Assembly: GCA_026770615.1 (NCBI GenBank)
Contig: MU631450.1
Span: forward strand, 229,471-251,316
DNA: 21,846 nucleotides
Source: Pavlovales sp. CCMP2436
Lineage: Eukaryota; Haptophyta; Pavlovophyceae; Pavlovales
Direction of reading: 5' to 3'
Shown: one piece after another, positions 1 through 8,585 of the stretch
Position numbering within the stretch: position 1 is the first letter of the stretch
Layout: every line of letters begins with the position of its first letter
Notes under the pieces: generated by a model
Database searches by the model: none
Seen by the model: only the letters and a program-made list of their open reading frames with translations
Told to the model about the DNA's origin: nothing
Made by a program: the position numbers and the translations under genes

Positions 1-36
1 CCCCACCCTTCCTTCCCACCCCGCACCCCCGTGCTG

Positions 37-60
37 CAGTCCGACGACCTCCGCATCGCC
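37..60 (+). repeat. Upstream echo of the terminal exon start
   Basis: CAG plus the first 21 nt of the exon at 474 (reading S-D-D-L-R-I-A) occurs here with one C/T difference (23 of 24 nt with the copy at 471-494). After the match the sequence diverges into C-rich DNA. It may be a cryptic acceptor or a relic of a local duplication. The same kind of echo is seen at seven XDH exon edges. Confidence 0.75.
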
Positions 61-240
61 CCACCCTCTCACTGCATCCGTGCTACTACAATGATAATAA
101 TATATATTTATGATAGGGATTCAAGCGGCGTCTGACTGCTCTGAATATTGTGCTGTTCTGAGCGCTGCGTCGCCCATTGCCTGCTGCGTGCCTTAGTCGG
201 CTGCGCTGGCTTGGGCGCCACCGCGCGTGCCGATGGATAA

Positions 241-332
241 TAATATATAATTTTCTCCGCTCGAGTCCTCATATCGTTGTCGGTTCATAGCGACGTCACT
301 TTTGAAAGTAAATCCGCCGTTCCAGCAGGTCT
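241..332 (+). repeat. Dispersed repeat, copy 1 (second copy near 15225-15325)
   Basis: A segment containing GTCGGTTCATAGCGACGTCA (279-298) followed by CCGCC...CCAGCAGGT is repeated in the same orientation about 15 kb away (GTCGGTTCATAACGACGTCA at 15263-15282). The core differs at one position in 22. The flanks (TTATTCCGCT/TTCTCCGCT, CCAGCAGGT) also match loosely. The core carries a CRE-like GACGTCA. It is probably part of a transposable element or another dispersed family; no coding capacity is visible. Confidence 0.6.
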
Positions 333-410
333 TCAGCTTCGCCTGGGCTGCATGACCACCACTATAAAATATGTAATATTGCCACCGCATGCTGCGGAGA
401 TGGAGTATAA

Positions 411-468
411 AATAATAATAATAATAATAATAATAATACTCATTATTATTATTAATATTATTATTATG
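411..468. repeat. (AAT)n/(ATT)n microsatellite foldback
   Basis: Nine AAT units are followed after ACTC by a run of ATT units, so the two halves can pair as an AT hairpin. It lies directly upstream of an acceptor. Confidence 0.8.
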
Positions 469-473
469 GACAG

Positions 474-542
474 TCCGACGACCTTCGCATCGCCCTCAAG
501 AGCGAGGGCGTCAACGACATCGCAAAGGCGGCGCTGCAGTGA
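474..542 (+). CDS. Terminal exon of an unrecognised protein (partial)
   Basis: After an acceptor-like GGACAG, an open frame of 22 codons ends at TGA (540-542). It begins S-D-D-L-R-I-A-L-K-S-E-G and ends in I-A-K-A-A-L-Q. Codons are strongly GC3-biased (GAC, CGC, ATC, GCC, CTC, AAG, GAG, GGC, GTC, AAC), unlike the AT-rich sequence just upstream, which supports real coding. The exon start is echoed at 37-60. No family is recognised, and the rest of the gene lies to the left of the window. An ATG-started frame that overlaps it in another phase looks like a shadow. Confidence 0.5.
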   Translation, partial: SDDLRIALKSEGVNDIAKAALQ

Positions 543-1773
543 TTCTTAGTGGGCGCTGTTCGGCGAGCCAAATGCCTCCCAGGTCCAAGCCGACTGGGCA
601 CTAACTTTTCAGCCGGCGAGGACGAACTGGGAAGGCCCCCATGCGTAGCGGGTAAACTGAGTGACCAACATTATGATCCCCGGGGGAGTATGTTATGTCG
701 TGATGCCCCTTCTACCGCCGGGAGCGCATCTTTATTTAGTTCAATTCGGCATTTTTATAGGACTATTAAAGTAGTTACTACAGTAAGGAAGTTTTGATGG
801 TCCGAGAATTTTTATCTGCCTCTTGAGACACTAAGGACTTACCTTTCAAGTCTTATAGCTCCGGAGCACGAAATGAGACCAATATGGCAGCAGCAGTGTG
901 TACCCATTCTATATTGAATAAGTTTGGGCGACGAAAGTAAAGCTTTTATTACTGCCGGCCTAATAATTGGGCCACTTGTGAGACCGGCTACATTCCAAGT
1001 CATAGCTCGGGACGAGAACCAAATAGTTAGTCAGTAAGTTAGCTAGTTTGACCCTTCAACACACCCGCAAACGCCCTAGGCGTTGAGGGAGGAGGCTTTC
1101 ATGATTTCTGCGTTGGGAGGGTGCGCTCAGCCCCCCTGAGCAGCAATCAGCCTTGATAAATATGGCTACACTGTGTATGTGTGCTAGACTGATAGCCCCA
1201 CGACGACGCAGCCCACGATGCGCCGACTGTCAATGAGTGATATGGGAGAGATGCAAGACCCCCGTTTAATGCACCTGAATGTGATCCCCAAGTCCCGCGA
1301 GCAGGCTGGCCGACACGTTGTAGCAGCGTGCCGTACATCGGTCTTCATCGGATCGAGCGCTGTTATCATTACCCGCGGTCCTCGGCTTCACCTTGTGGCC
1401 GGAAAGCACGTGCGGTTCCTTCTGCTGCGCGTGCGAGTGAGTAAGTCCAAGCTGCTCTGCATGCATGGCGATCTGCTCTGCACGGCGTCCCAGCACCAGA
1501 TCGGCCAGCGAGGAATCAGTCGACGGCGGATCGGGCCGTCGACGTGGTTTGGAAGTGGCGCCTCCTCCCCCCCCCTATCTCGCTGTCCCGTAAAAATGCG
1601 GCTGCAGCTGCGTGCGAGAGAGCCTGGATCTTATGCCGTCATGCGGTATGTATGCTGACATCAAGGTCCAGGGAGTTGCGCAAGTGGTGCCGCTGAAGCC
1701 TTGTGATCGTCTTCGTCTGCTTCTTCGCCTGGAACATCGCACTGGACGATCTGGCGGAATGCAGCTTCTCCAC

Positions 1774-1804
1774 AGAGGTCAGAGCGCGGCGCGCTCTGAC
1801 CTCT
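1774..1804. repeat. Perfect 14-bp hairpin with 3-nt loop
   Basis: AGAGGTCAGAGCGC pairs perfectly with GCGCTCTGACCTCT across a GGC loop. It is the longest perfect hairpin I saw in the window. It is followed at once by other palindromes (1811-1862), so it may be part of a promoter architecture or a transposon end. Confidence 0.85.
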
Positions 1805-1810
1805 CGGGGA

Positions 1811-1862
1811 GACACGTGTCACGACATTTGTATGGATATATAAACGGCGACCATGCGGTCGC
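1811..1862 (+). promoter_or_regulatory. G-box palindrome, TATA-like box and small hairpin
   Basis: In order: GACACGTGTC (1811-1820, a perfect palindrome with a CACGTG core), GATATATAAA (1835-1844, TATA-like), then GCGACC-ATGC-GGTCGC (1847-1862, a 6-bp stem). The arrangement resembles a plus-strand core promoter, but no clear plus-strand gene follows, because the next gene is the 3' end of a minus-strand gene. Promoter function is therefore only a possibility. Confidence 0.3.
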
Positions 1863-1911
1863 TTACTTGTTAGTGAGGGAATTTATAGGATAGCTAATAT
1901 CAATGTCTAGC

Positions 1912-4197
1912 CTACACGTTGTGCCGCGCGAGCTGTAGCCGATCGGCCGCTTCCTTCACGCACGGCATGAGCTCACGCAGCGTCGCGTTGAAGAGGGCGA
2001 TGGATGCAAGCTCGACGGCCGCCACCAAACGTCGCTGTAGGCACGATTCTTCGTCGGATAGCGAGTACATCACGTGAAACGCATCAAAGGCGCTGACGAC
2101 GGCGCCAGCGTTCGCAGCGTCGGGGGCGACAATCGCAACCTCGACGTTCTCCATGCGGCCACCCAGTGCAAACCAGGTGTAGCACTCCGTAGCGCACCAC
2201 TGCTGCGCGGGGAGCTCGGGCCCTGCGAGGATCAGCAGCCGCTTGCTCCGCGCGATGTAGACAGGCATGTGCTCGAGCAGCTCCACGGGCGAGATGCCGG
2301 CGCGCACGCCGCCGATGAAGATCGTCGGCGATCGGCCGTGCATGCGCGCAAACTTGGAGAACCAGCCGGCGAGCGCGTCGAGCTTGGCCTGCGGGTCGTC
2401 ATACCTGCCATGGATGACGTAATATTCGGCACACGCCAGCGGCGGCGGGCTCGTCGCGGATGCGGGCTTTGCGCCACCGTTCGCATGGTACGGAGCGATC
2501 GGCGGAGTGGTGCGGTTGACCTGCGAAGCGCGCGGCGTGGCGCGGTTGGTGCGGCTCCGCGTCACCACATCAACAATTACATCCGCGTTCCCGAAGAGTG
2601 CCGTTGGGTCGAGCGCGCGCAGCGACTGCTCGCTCGCAACCAGGGGCACAAAAGCGCACCCGGCCTCCTACACGAGCTCTTGCGGATTGCGCTCGCGCAG
2701 CGTCCCAAAGCCGAGAAGCGACGCGAGCGACGCCCTGCGATCGCTGCTCACCTCCTCTTTCACGCGCAGCCAGGGGATGACACACTTGATCGAAACGACG
2801 AGCACGCGCCCGTTGAGCATTGCATTTTTTGAGAGCATAGCGCAGCCGATTGCCAACTTGAGCAGACTGAAGATGACAAGCCCGGCCAGGAGCCACGGCG
2901 GGTCCTCGTGGAGGACCACGCGCCCATGGAAGAGGCCAGCCAAAGTGGTGGCAAAAATGGACTGGCATATGAAGAGTGTGCCAGCCGCGGTGAACACGGC
3001 GGCCACTAGCGTGCGCGGGCGCCGCCTCGCGACGACCATCCGTCCGAGCAATACCAAGAGAATCACCACGTACACGGCCATACGACAGGCGAAGTACGTC
3101 TTTTCGCTCGCAATTAAAGGGATGTGTTTGCGTATGCAACAACCTCCACGATTACCCCCGCGGCTAGGCCGCAAACGGCCGCGAACGTGATGAAGACGCG
3201 CGTGCGCACGGCGGACGCAATAGTCGGGCTGAGGGAGAAGCAGAGCACACAGACCGCCTGCCAAGCGGAATAGCGAAGAGATCAAGCGCATATTAGTCAA
3301 TTGTATAGGTGGAGAAGAGCGCGGTCATGGAGCTGTGAGCGCGCGCGCGGCGCACCAGTGTTCTGAGTATGCGGTAGAAGAGTGCGCGAAAAGTCCTGAC
3401 GCCGCTGGCATCGGATCTGATCTTGTCAGAAGAATGCAAAGCTAAGCGCTGATCGACTATTTGCGCGACTAACCCAATCGCAAAGAGGCAGATGCCAAAT
3501 AGACACGCTGCGCGCACGACCATCTGTAGCGATGTTTGTGATATGGGAAGAGGAACAAGGGGGGGGGAGGGGGGGTTGAGTGAGGCTAGTAAGCAGACAC
3601 GTGTCGGGGAGTAGTTGTGCAAGGGCGGTATACAGACTGCGGCCCCTACCTTCTGCTGCACGTGCGCGAAGAGTAGATGGCTGTTCAGGATGCGCTCGAT
3701 ATGGGCGGCTTCGAGCGGCTTGCGAGAGAGAAAGTGGGCTTGCGACGGTCGTCCCACAGGGCTCGAGGGTTGCCACAGACCTCCATACTTCCCTCTCAGC
3801 TGCGGCGACGACTCAAGGGCACGCTTGCTCTTGCTCGTGGCGACGGTCGTCCCGTTCGGGCGCAGGTAGGTGGATGGGGAGGCGCCAGCGCCGGCTTGCC
3901 CGCCGTCGTAGACGAGCACCACCTCGTGATACCTATATGATTAGCAGTAAAAATATTTGGTAAACGTGCAGGAGGTAAAGGCAGGGCTAGGAGCAAGGCT
4001 GGCTTAGGTCAGAGCAAAGCGTACGTGTCACGCAGGAGGTTGAGTACGTCCTCCACCGGCACAGCGTCTTGAGCTGTCAGCAGCAGCAGCGCAGTCTCGT
4101 GCTGCCGCTGCCCACGCACACGCCTCCGACCTGTCGGTCTCGGTGGTGTCGTCAGCCCCGCGCCCGTCGCGGGCTGCCCACCGCTGCCCACGCACAC
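1912..4197 (-). CDS. Multi-pass membrane protein with TIR-like C-terminal domain (disrupted; 5' end uncertain)
   Basis: The gene reads leftwards. Joinable exons are about 4197-4025, 3932-3650, 3523-3356 and 3257-1912; the phases fit at all three introns (92, 126 and 98 nt), with donors GTACGC, GTAGGG and GTGCGC. The intron before 3257 has a textbook branch-point-like TGACTAAT. The order is a soluble N-terminal part (Y-H-E-V-V-L-V-Y-D-G-G...), about six hydrophobic helices, then a soluble domain with LLILAG and QQWCATEC. The W-C-x-x-E there is the TIR hallmark that supplies the NADase glutamate in active TIRs. Oddities: the frame changes near 3116-3128, as if one base were missing, and an in-frame TAG (2668-2670) sits between GFGTLRERNPQELV and EAGCAFVPLVASE with the frame continuing on both sides. 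It may be a decaying paralogue, or a real gene with sequence errors. Function unknown; signalling at a membrane is inference. Confidence 0.6.
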
Positions 4198-4247
4198 GCC
4201 TCCGACTTGTCGGTATCGGTGGCGTCGTCAGCCCCGCGCTCGTCGCG
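4105..4247. repeat. Tandem duplication, 76-bp period, two copies
   Basis: CCGCTGCCCACGCACACG at 4105 recurs at 4181, and the similarity runs through CGTCGCG in both copies with only a few substitutions. It lies between the head-to-head TIR-like and EEP genes and overlaps the presumed 5' exon of the former, so it may sit in a shared 5' region. Confidence 0.85.
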
Positions 4248-4263
4248 AACTGGTCGCGTGAGC

Positions 4264-5450
4264 ATGAGCGTTTGCCTTCCTCGGGGGGCGAGCGGGGCGC
4301 CTTCGCACGACAGCGGCGAGGCACGCCCGCCTTCGCCAAAGCGGCTAAATGTGGGGGCCTTGGACGAAGGCTCGCCGAGCAAGGCTGCCGCGCCCACCGG
4401 CGGTGACGGAGCAGCGGCCTCAGGAAGTGGCGATGCGGCTCCGCTCGACGAGCCGCTGACGATCATGACGTGGAATGCGAGAAGCCTCGCGCGACGCGCG
4501 GAACATAACCTTCACGAGCTGCACGCGTTATTTCGGACGCACAGGCCGGGCGTGATGTGCATTCAGGAGGTTTGGCTCGAGCAGCGCGGCTCCGATCGCT
4601 CGCCAGACCGCGCGCACCTGAGTGCCGACGGCGAGGAGCAATCCGTCATGCACGCTTTCATCTCGGGCATCGAGGAGGAGAATCCACCCCTCGCCTATGA
4701 CACATTCTACTCTCTCGCGAGCAAGGAGCGTTCTGGACAGCTTTTGCTTGTTCTCAAGGGCATCCGCATCGGCCTGCCGGGGCTAAAACCGCGCGGCGTG
4801 CTTGGCTCGTTCCATGAAGCGCAACCGCCGAGGAGCGCACCAGCTTAACGTCCCAGCGGCACCACGAGGAGGGCCGCATCTTGTGCGCCAGCTTCCCTGA
4901 TTTCGACCTCCTCCCGCTCTACGTGCCCATGAGCAGCCACAGTGCACGCCCGGAGTGGGACAAGAACCTGCTCGCTTTTCTCCGTGCGAGACGCAACCTC
5001 CTTGATCGCACCGAGCAGCGGCGCCCACTAGTATGCTGCGGGGATTTCAACTTGGCGCCCAAGTCCGCCGACCGGTCTGAGGACAACGTCTTCGGTACGG
5101 TTCGCGGCTTGTCCGAGGCGGACGAGCGCACGCTCTTTGCCGCCAAGCTTGAGCGCTTCTCCGCCGTTCTCGATGACGTTGGACTCTTCGACGTCTGGAG
5201 AGAGCTGCACCCGGCGCCAGCTGGCGGTGGGCATGCGGTCCTCGACTCTGCGAGCTTCACCTGGCGTGGCACTCCTGGGGCACGCGGGCTCTACGGTGAG
5301 GACATGGCGAATCGGATCGACCTCTTCCTCGCCTCTTCCGAGGTGCAGCAGCGTGTGGCTGCCTGCGAGATCCTCGGCAGCGGTGAGATTATCGACAAGA
5401 AACGCGTCGGGTTTCTCGGGAGCGACCACGCGCCCGTCCTGTCACTCTGA
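4264..5450 (+). CDS. APE1/exonuclease III-type endonuclease-exonuclease-phosphatase protein (one frame change)
   Basis: The family cleaves phosphodiester bonds, classically DNA at abasic sites, using a Mg ion and an Asp/His pair. The order of motifs matches APE1: TWNAR (Asn), CIQEVW (metal Glu), PLYVP (Tyr), CCGDFN (catalytic Asp and Asn), NRIDLFLAS (Asp) and GSDHAPV (catalytic His) near the C-terminus. ATG 4264 is preferred because the sequence upstream is tandem repeat; the first 65 or so residues are low-complexity. The product would be about 395 aa against 318 for human APE1. The first frame stops at 4846-4848, while the second half is open from just after TGA 4815-4817. Joining S-L-T-S-Q-R-H-H-E-E-G-R-I to the first half needs a shift equal to one missing base between about 4790 and 4845; no GT-AG intron fits well. 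A DNA-repair role is inferred; TDP2-like or other EEP substrates remain possible. Confidence 0.75.
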
Positions 5451-5712
5451 ATCCTGTGTGATATCTTGCGAGATCTCTGCATTTGCGTCTGCATACTGCG
5501 TCTGCGTCTACCAGATGCCCTGGCGCGAGCCAGTCGGCCACCGGCCCATCCAGCACTCTGTCACTGCCAGCCTGGACATGAATCATGATGCACGCGTTTG
5601 CTGTATGTAAATCGCTCGAGCACCAACGTGCGTGCCGATATTAGATTCGTTTATGAGCTCTCATACATATCGGAAACCGAAATAAATGTATCTGTAGTGA
5701 TTTTTTTTGATG
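5451..5712. other. 3' flank of the EEP gene
   Basis: No gene is seen. The sequence passes from GC-rich to AT-rich near 5690. AATAAA-like strings around 5680 could serve as a polyadenylation signal for the upstream gene, but this is only suggestive. Confidence 0.35.
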
Positions 5713-5912
5713 TGAATTTGATCGAATAGAGGGTATCGCGGGCAATAAGAAGCCGTGGTGTTAAGAAGCTGAGCCTCGTTATTTTGCATTGTTTGTATGT
5801 AATTTTTAAAAAAATAAGCATTGGTTGTACGTAATTTGCTAAGAAGCTCAGCCTCACGCTCAAAATTCGCCCTTCTTATTGCCCGCGATCCCCTCTACTC
5901 AAAATTACAGTC
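5713..5912. repeat. AT-rich inverted-repeat (MITE-like) element
   Basis: The 25-nt segment at 5728-5752 (core ATCGCGGGCAATAAGAAG) is repeated inverted at 5872-5896 with one mismatch. A looser match extends outward to AATTTGA-type sequence on both sides. Inside are two sets of direct repeats: GCATTGTTTGTATGTAATTT (5786) against GCATTGGTTGTACGTAATTT (5818), and AAGAAGCTGAGCCTC (5763) against AAGAAGCTCAGCCTC (5841). Part of the interior reappears at 11905-11927. No transposase is present. Target-site duplications are not obvious, so its mobility is inferred only from the structure. Confidence 0.6.
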
Positions 5913-6173
5913 ATATTGTTTCAGTCATCATTGGATAAGTTCCTTCATAAGTCGTCTCACTCTCAGGAGGGGGCTAGGCCCGGCTATACACGTCGGACAC
6001 AATTGGATAACGCCAAGATGTCAGCTCTCGTAGCCGCACGGTCCGAGGTGTCGCGTCCGGGGGCGCGGCCAGGGAGCCACGCACGTGGCGGGCGGGTTGG
6101 GCGGGGCGCTGTTGGCGCTCCGGGCTCAATTTAGATTTAATTCCATTTTCGTTTCATTTTTTCTGCCATATTT

Positions 6174-6412
6174 GGGGCACGTCATTGAGGCACGTGGAGG
6201 TGGCGAACGGTTACTGTCGCTTGCTCCCCGTGGATGAGCGGGGGGGTAAGCGCCCAATGCGGCAGGCGGCACGTTTTGAAAACACGTTTTTTCATTTTCG
6301 GCTAAAATTTTGTGCTATAATTTCGGGATTTTTCGTGTGTACTTATCGGGGCACGTCGTCGAGCAAGTGGAGGTGGCGGGGACTGCTGTCGCTTGTCCCC
6401 CGCGGATGTGCG
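6174..6412. repeat. Duplicated segment upstream of RPL39, period about 174 bp
   Basis: GGGGCACGTCATTGAGGCAC at 6174 and GGGGCACGTCGTCGAGCAAG at 6348 each begin a block of roughly 65 nt that continues GTGGAGGTGGCG...ACTG(C/T)...GTCGCTTG...CCCCG(T/C)GGATG. The blocks carry CACGTC/ACGTCA motifs and are separated by an AT-rich spacer. They may be promoter elements of RPL39 or copies of a dispersed repeat. Confidence 0.8.
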
Positions 6413-6782
6413 TATCGGCCTTGGCCGCACGAAACACCAAGACGGAACATTTAAAAACACGTCGTTTAAAATAATCGGTGACGTCGTCGAAGGCGACCAG
6501 GTTCGCCATGCCCGAAGCCCTGCGCGCGGCGCCTGCGGGAGGGGATCGTGCCGCGTTTGCCCCGCTCGGGGTGTCGTGCCGGGTGGGGCGGACGAGTGCA
6601 CAGATGACCAGCTCTCGCTTTCGACGCTCGCTGACGACACATCCATGTCTATCGAGCGAGCGGAGGAGAGAGCGCTGGCGCGCCAGCAACCCACCTCCAT
6701 CCACCCACCTACCCACTCCGCTGCTAACAACCCGTGAGCGAGATCCTCGTGCGCTCTCGGTTACATTGCGCGAGGACAGTCC

Positions 6783-6863
6783 ATGGCGCTCGAACGCGAC
6801 TATCATCGCATGGCCGAGATGGCCGCTTTGCAAGCTCCACACATGCGCATACGTTTGGCCTGA
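6783..6863 (+). other. Possible upstream ORF of 26 codons
   Basis: ATG 6783 in a good context (TCCATGG) opens a frame [15 protein letters not shown] that ends at TGA 6861-6863, 35 nt before the RPL39 ATG. If this part is retained in the mRNA it would be an upstream ORF; if the proposed 5' UTR intron is spliced, it is removed. Confidence 0.25.
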
Positions 6864-6898
6864 CCCGGAACCGCCCCCCCCGTTCTGCCTCAGGTACC

Positions 6899-7157
6899 AT
6901 GCCGTCGCAGAAGCGCTTCAAGGTGAAGGTCATCCTGGCCAAGAAAATGAAGCAGAACCGCCCGATCCCGTCGTGGATCCGCCTCCGCACGGACAACAAG
7001 ATCCGGTGAGCCCGCATCGAGCGAGGCCGGCTGCTCCCAAGCGCTGCTTCCTTGCCGCCTCCACACTGACCCGTTCCCCTCCCCTTCACGCCTGGCACAA
7101 CTCTCCAGGTACAACTCTAAGCGCAGGCACTGGCGCCGCACGAAGCTCGGCATCTAA
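6899..7157 (+). CDS. RPL39: 60S ribosomal protein L39 (eL39)
   Basis: A small basic protein of the large ribosomal subunit that lines the exit tunnel. Two exons, 6899-7005 and 7109-7157, join at a phase-2 intron (7006-7108, GTGAGC...TCCAG) to give 51 residues and TAA, the same length as human eL39. Exon 1 reads [20 protein letters not shown] then [16 protein letters not shown]; exon 2 gives [15 protein letters not shown], the near-invariant C-terminus of the family. The ATG lies 6 nt after an acceptor-like CTCAG, consistent with a 5' UTR intron. The frame stays open for 145 codons after the stop, probably by chance in GC-rich DNA. This is the firmest gene call in the window. Confidence 0.97.
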
Positions 7158-8232
7158 GTGCGCACTGCTGCGGCGAGCTCGCGCCCAGCCGAATGGGGTT
7201 GGCTCGTGGAAACGGGAGCGGCGCCCTCGGAGGCGTTGCCCGCTTGGTCCAGCAGACGTTCGGTTTTCGTCGCGCTGTCCCATATGGCAACGTACGCGCG
7301 TGTCCTCTTCGAGCACAGCACGCGCGTGTCTCCGATGCAGCTGCGACGCGCTGTCGAGGTGTGGAATCTGGACCAGGCTGCCCTCCGCTCCTTGCCCGAT
7401 GGAAGCTGGACATACCAGCCTCTGCACTTTGCCGGCGTTGATCAGTTGACTATTAACTTTCAAGGTCCAAATAAACTCGTCATCCGCCCACGACTGATAC
7501 TGGACCGCTCATCAGAGTTAACTGGAAGCTCCACAGTTAACTGTGTGACCCAGGCCGACTCTGACACAGTCAACTGCATGTGCAGTGACTGAGTGAGTGC
7601 CAGGGTGGCCCACGCCACTGGGGCCCAAAAAGAGGAATTCAGAGGAACGCCTCTTAATAAATATCTGGTCCGGGATTCGGATACTGTAAATCAAATGAAA
7701 AATAGTTATGCTAAGAATTTATTGACCATAGTAATTGTATAATTAATTAAATCAATAAACTAAATAAATGTATATTTTTAAATTAGGCGGCCGTTATAGC
7801 ACGGTGTTTCGGCTGTAAATACCGGCTATAGCGTCGATTTTGCTAAATCATACGAGCCAGCACTTGGTGTCAACATCCTGCAAGTCATAGACGAAGAGCG
7901 CAGGGTGGAACTTGAAACGTACCGCCAGCCCGAACCCCCCTACATTAGTCTACGTGTAGTCACAATGCGTTGTGCACTCGTTGCCGGGTACTCATCGCAT
8001 GCGTATGCAGTACATGCCGCTCACACACGCAACTCCTTGTCGTCTTCAGACAAGCGACGATCGCTTGGGTGTAGAGAACATCTCGTTGAGACGAGCTTGA
8101 CGCATCTTGCCCTTCTCGCTAAGATTCACGGCCAGATCGTGACTAATTAGCTCCTTAGTTATAGGCTGACCCCACGCTAAAGGGGGGTTGGGGTGCAGAT
8201 AACCTTTTCCTTCTTATGACGGGCTGGGATTC
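7158..8232. other. RPL39 3' flank and AT-rich intergenic DNA
   Basis: 7158-7592 is open in the RPL39 frame but shows no family. 7500-7580 has several related TTAACTG/CAGTTGAC strings, including the perfect palindrome ACAGTTAACTGT. 7650-7800 is AT-rich with several AATAAA strings that could serve polyadenylation. 7905-8150 has an 81-codon frame that opens at GTG and looks non-coding. No gene is supported. Confidence 0.45.
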
Positions 8233-8473
8233 AGCGCATCGCGCTTGGACCATCCCATCAGGTGCTTATGGCGAGGACATAGCCGGAAGAATAAGCTGAT
8301 CCGACCACTTCTTGGCCACCTGCCACGCACGACGGTCGTCGCCGACGCACACGACGACTGGTCTCACGACGACGACGACAAGCGAACGACGACCAACGAT
8401 TTGCCCGATCAGTTTATTCTCGCGGCTATGGCCTCGCCACGAGCACCCGGTGGTATGGTCCGAGCGCGAGCGC
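8233..8473. repeat. Foldback (MITE-like) element with arms of about 70 bp
   Basis: The left arm 8233-8302 (GGACCAT...GGTGCTTATGGCGAGGACAT...GAATAAGCTGATC) is repeated inverted at 8405-8473 with roughly 80% identity. Read in translation, the two arms give W-R-G-H-S-R-K-N-K-L-I and W-R-G-H-S-R-E-N-K-L-I on opposite strands. The loop of about 100 nt is rich in CGACGAC and can pair with itself. No gene lies inside. A non-autonomous transposon or a transcribed hairpin precursor are both possible. Confidence 0.75.
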
Positions 8474-8585
8474 CCCACGAGTTGACCAGCATGCGAAGGA
8501 AAAGGTTAAGCATCGAGCGATTTTGAGGAGCTCAACTTTCAAAATACACAGTGACGTCCATCGTAAAATTGCATTGTACCCGTCG

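Larger units (their letters stand above)
1..473 (+). other. Intron (3' part) of the gene ending at 542
   Basis: The stretch is C-rich at the start (1-70) and AT-rich at the end. It finishes in an acceptor-like GGACAG just before the coding exon at 474. It holds an upstream copy of the exon start (37-60), a dispersed repeat (about 241-332) and an (AAT)n/(ATT)n foldback (411-468). The intron assignment is inferred from the acceptor and the exon that follows; the donor lies outside the window or is not recognisable. Confidence 0.45.
543..1911. other. Gene-poor stretch with small hairpins
   Basis: No convincing gene is seen. 543-1060 is probably 3' flank of the preceding gene. Short perfect hairpins occur at 1070-1084 (AACGCC/GGCGTT) and 1125-1141 (GCTCAG/CTGAGC). 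On the minus strand around 1430-1500 a short GC3-rich reading (L-V-L-G-R-R-A-E-Q-I-A-M-H-A-E-Q) looks faintly like a coding exon, but I found no paired splice sites or family match. The last 140 bases carry the palindrome/TATA cluster listed separately. Confidence 0.4.
5913..6898 (+). other. Region upstream of RPL39
   Basis: It contains a possible 38-codon frame (ATG 6018 to TAG 6132-6134, Arg/Gly-rich) that I do not trust, the 174-bp-period duplication at 6174-6412, and the presumed promoter and 5' UTR of RPL39. A CTGCCTCAG acceptor-like site (to 6893) just before the RPL39 ATG, with a GTGAGCGAG donor-like site at 6735, suggests a 5' UTR intron, which is common in ribosomal protein genes. 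Confidence 0.4.

Noticed and set aside
2074..2832. Plus-strand frame of 252 codons opposite the TIR-like gene
   Set aside because: Arg-rich mirror of a coding minus strand; the minus strand has family motifs and spliced structure.
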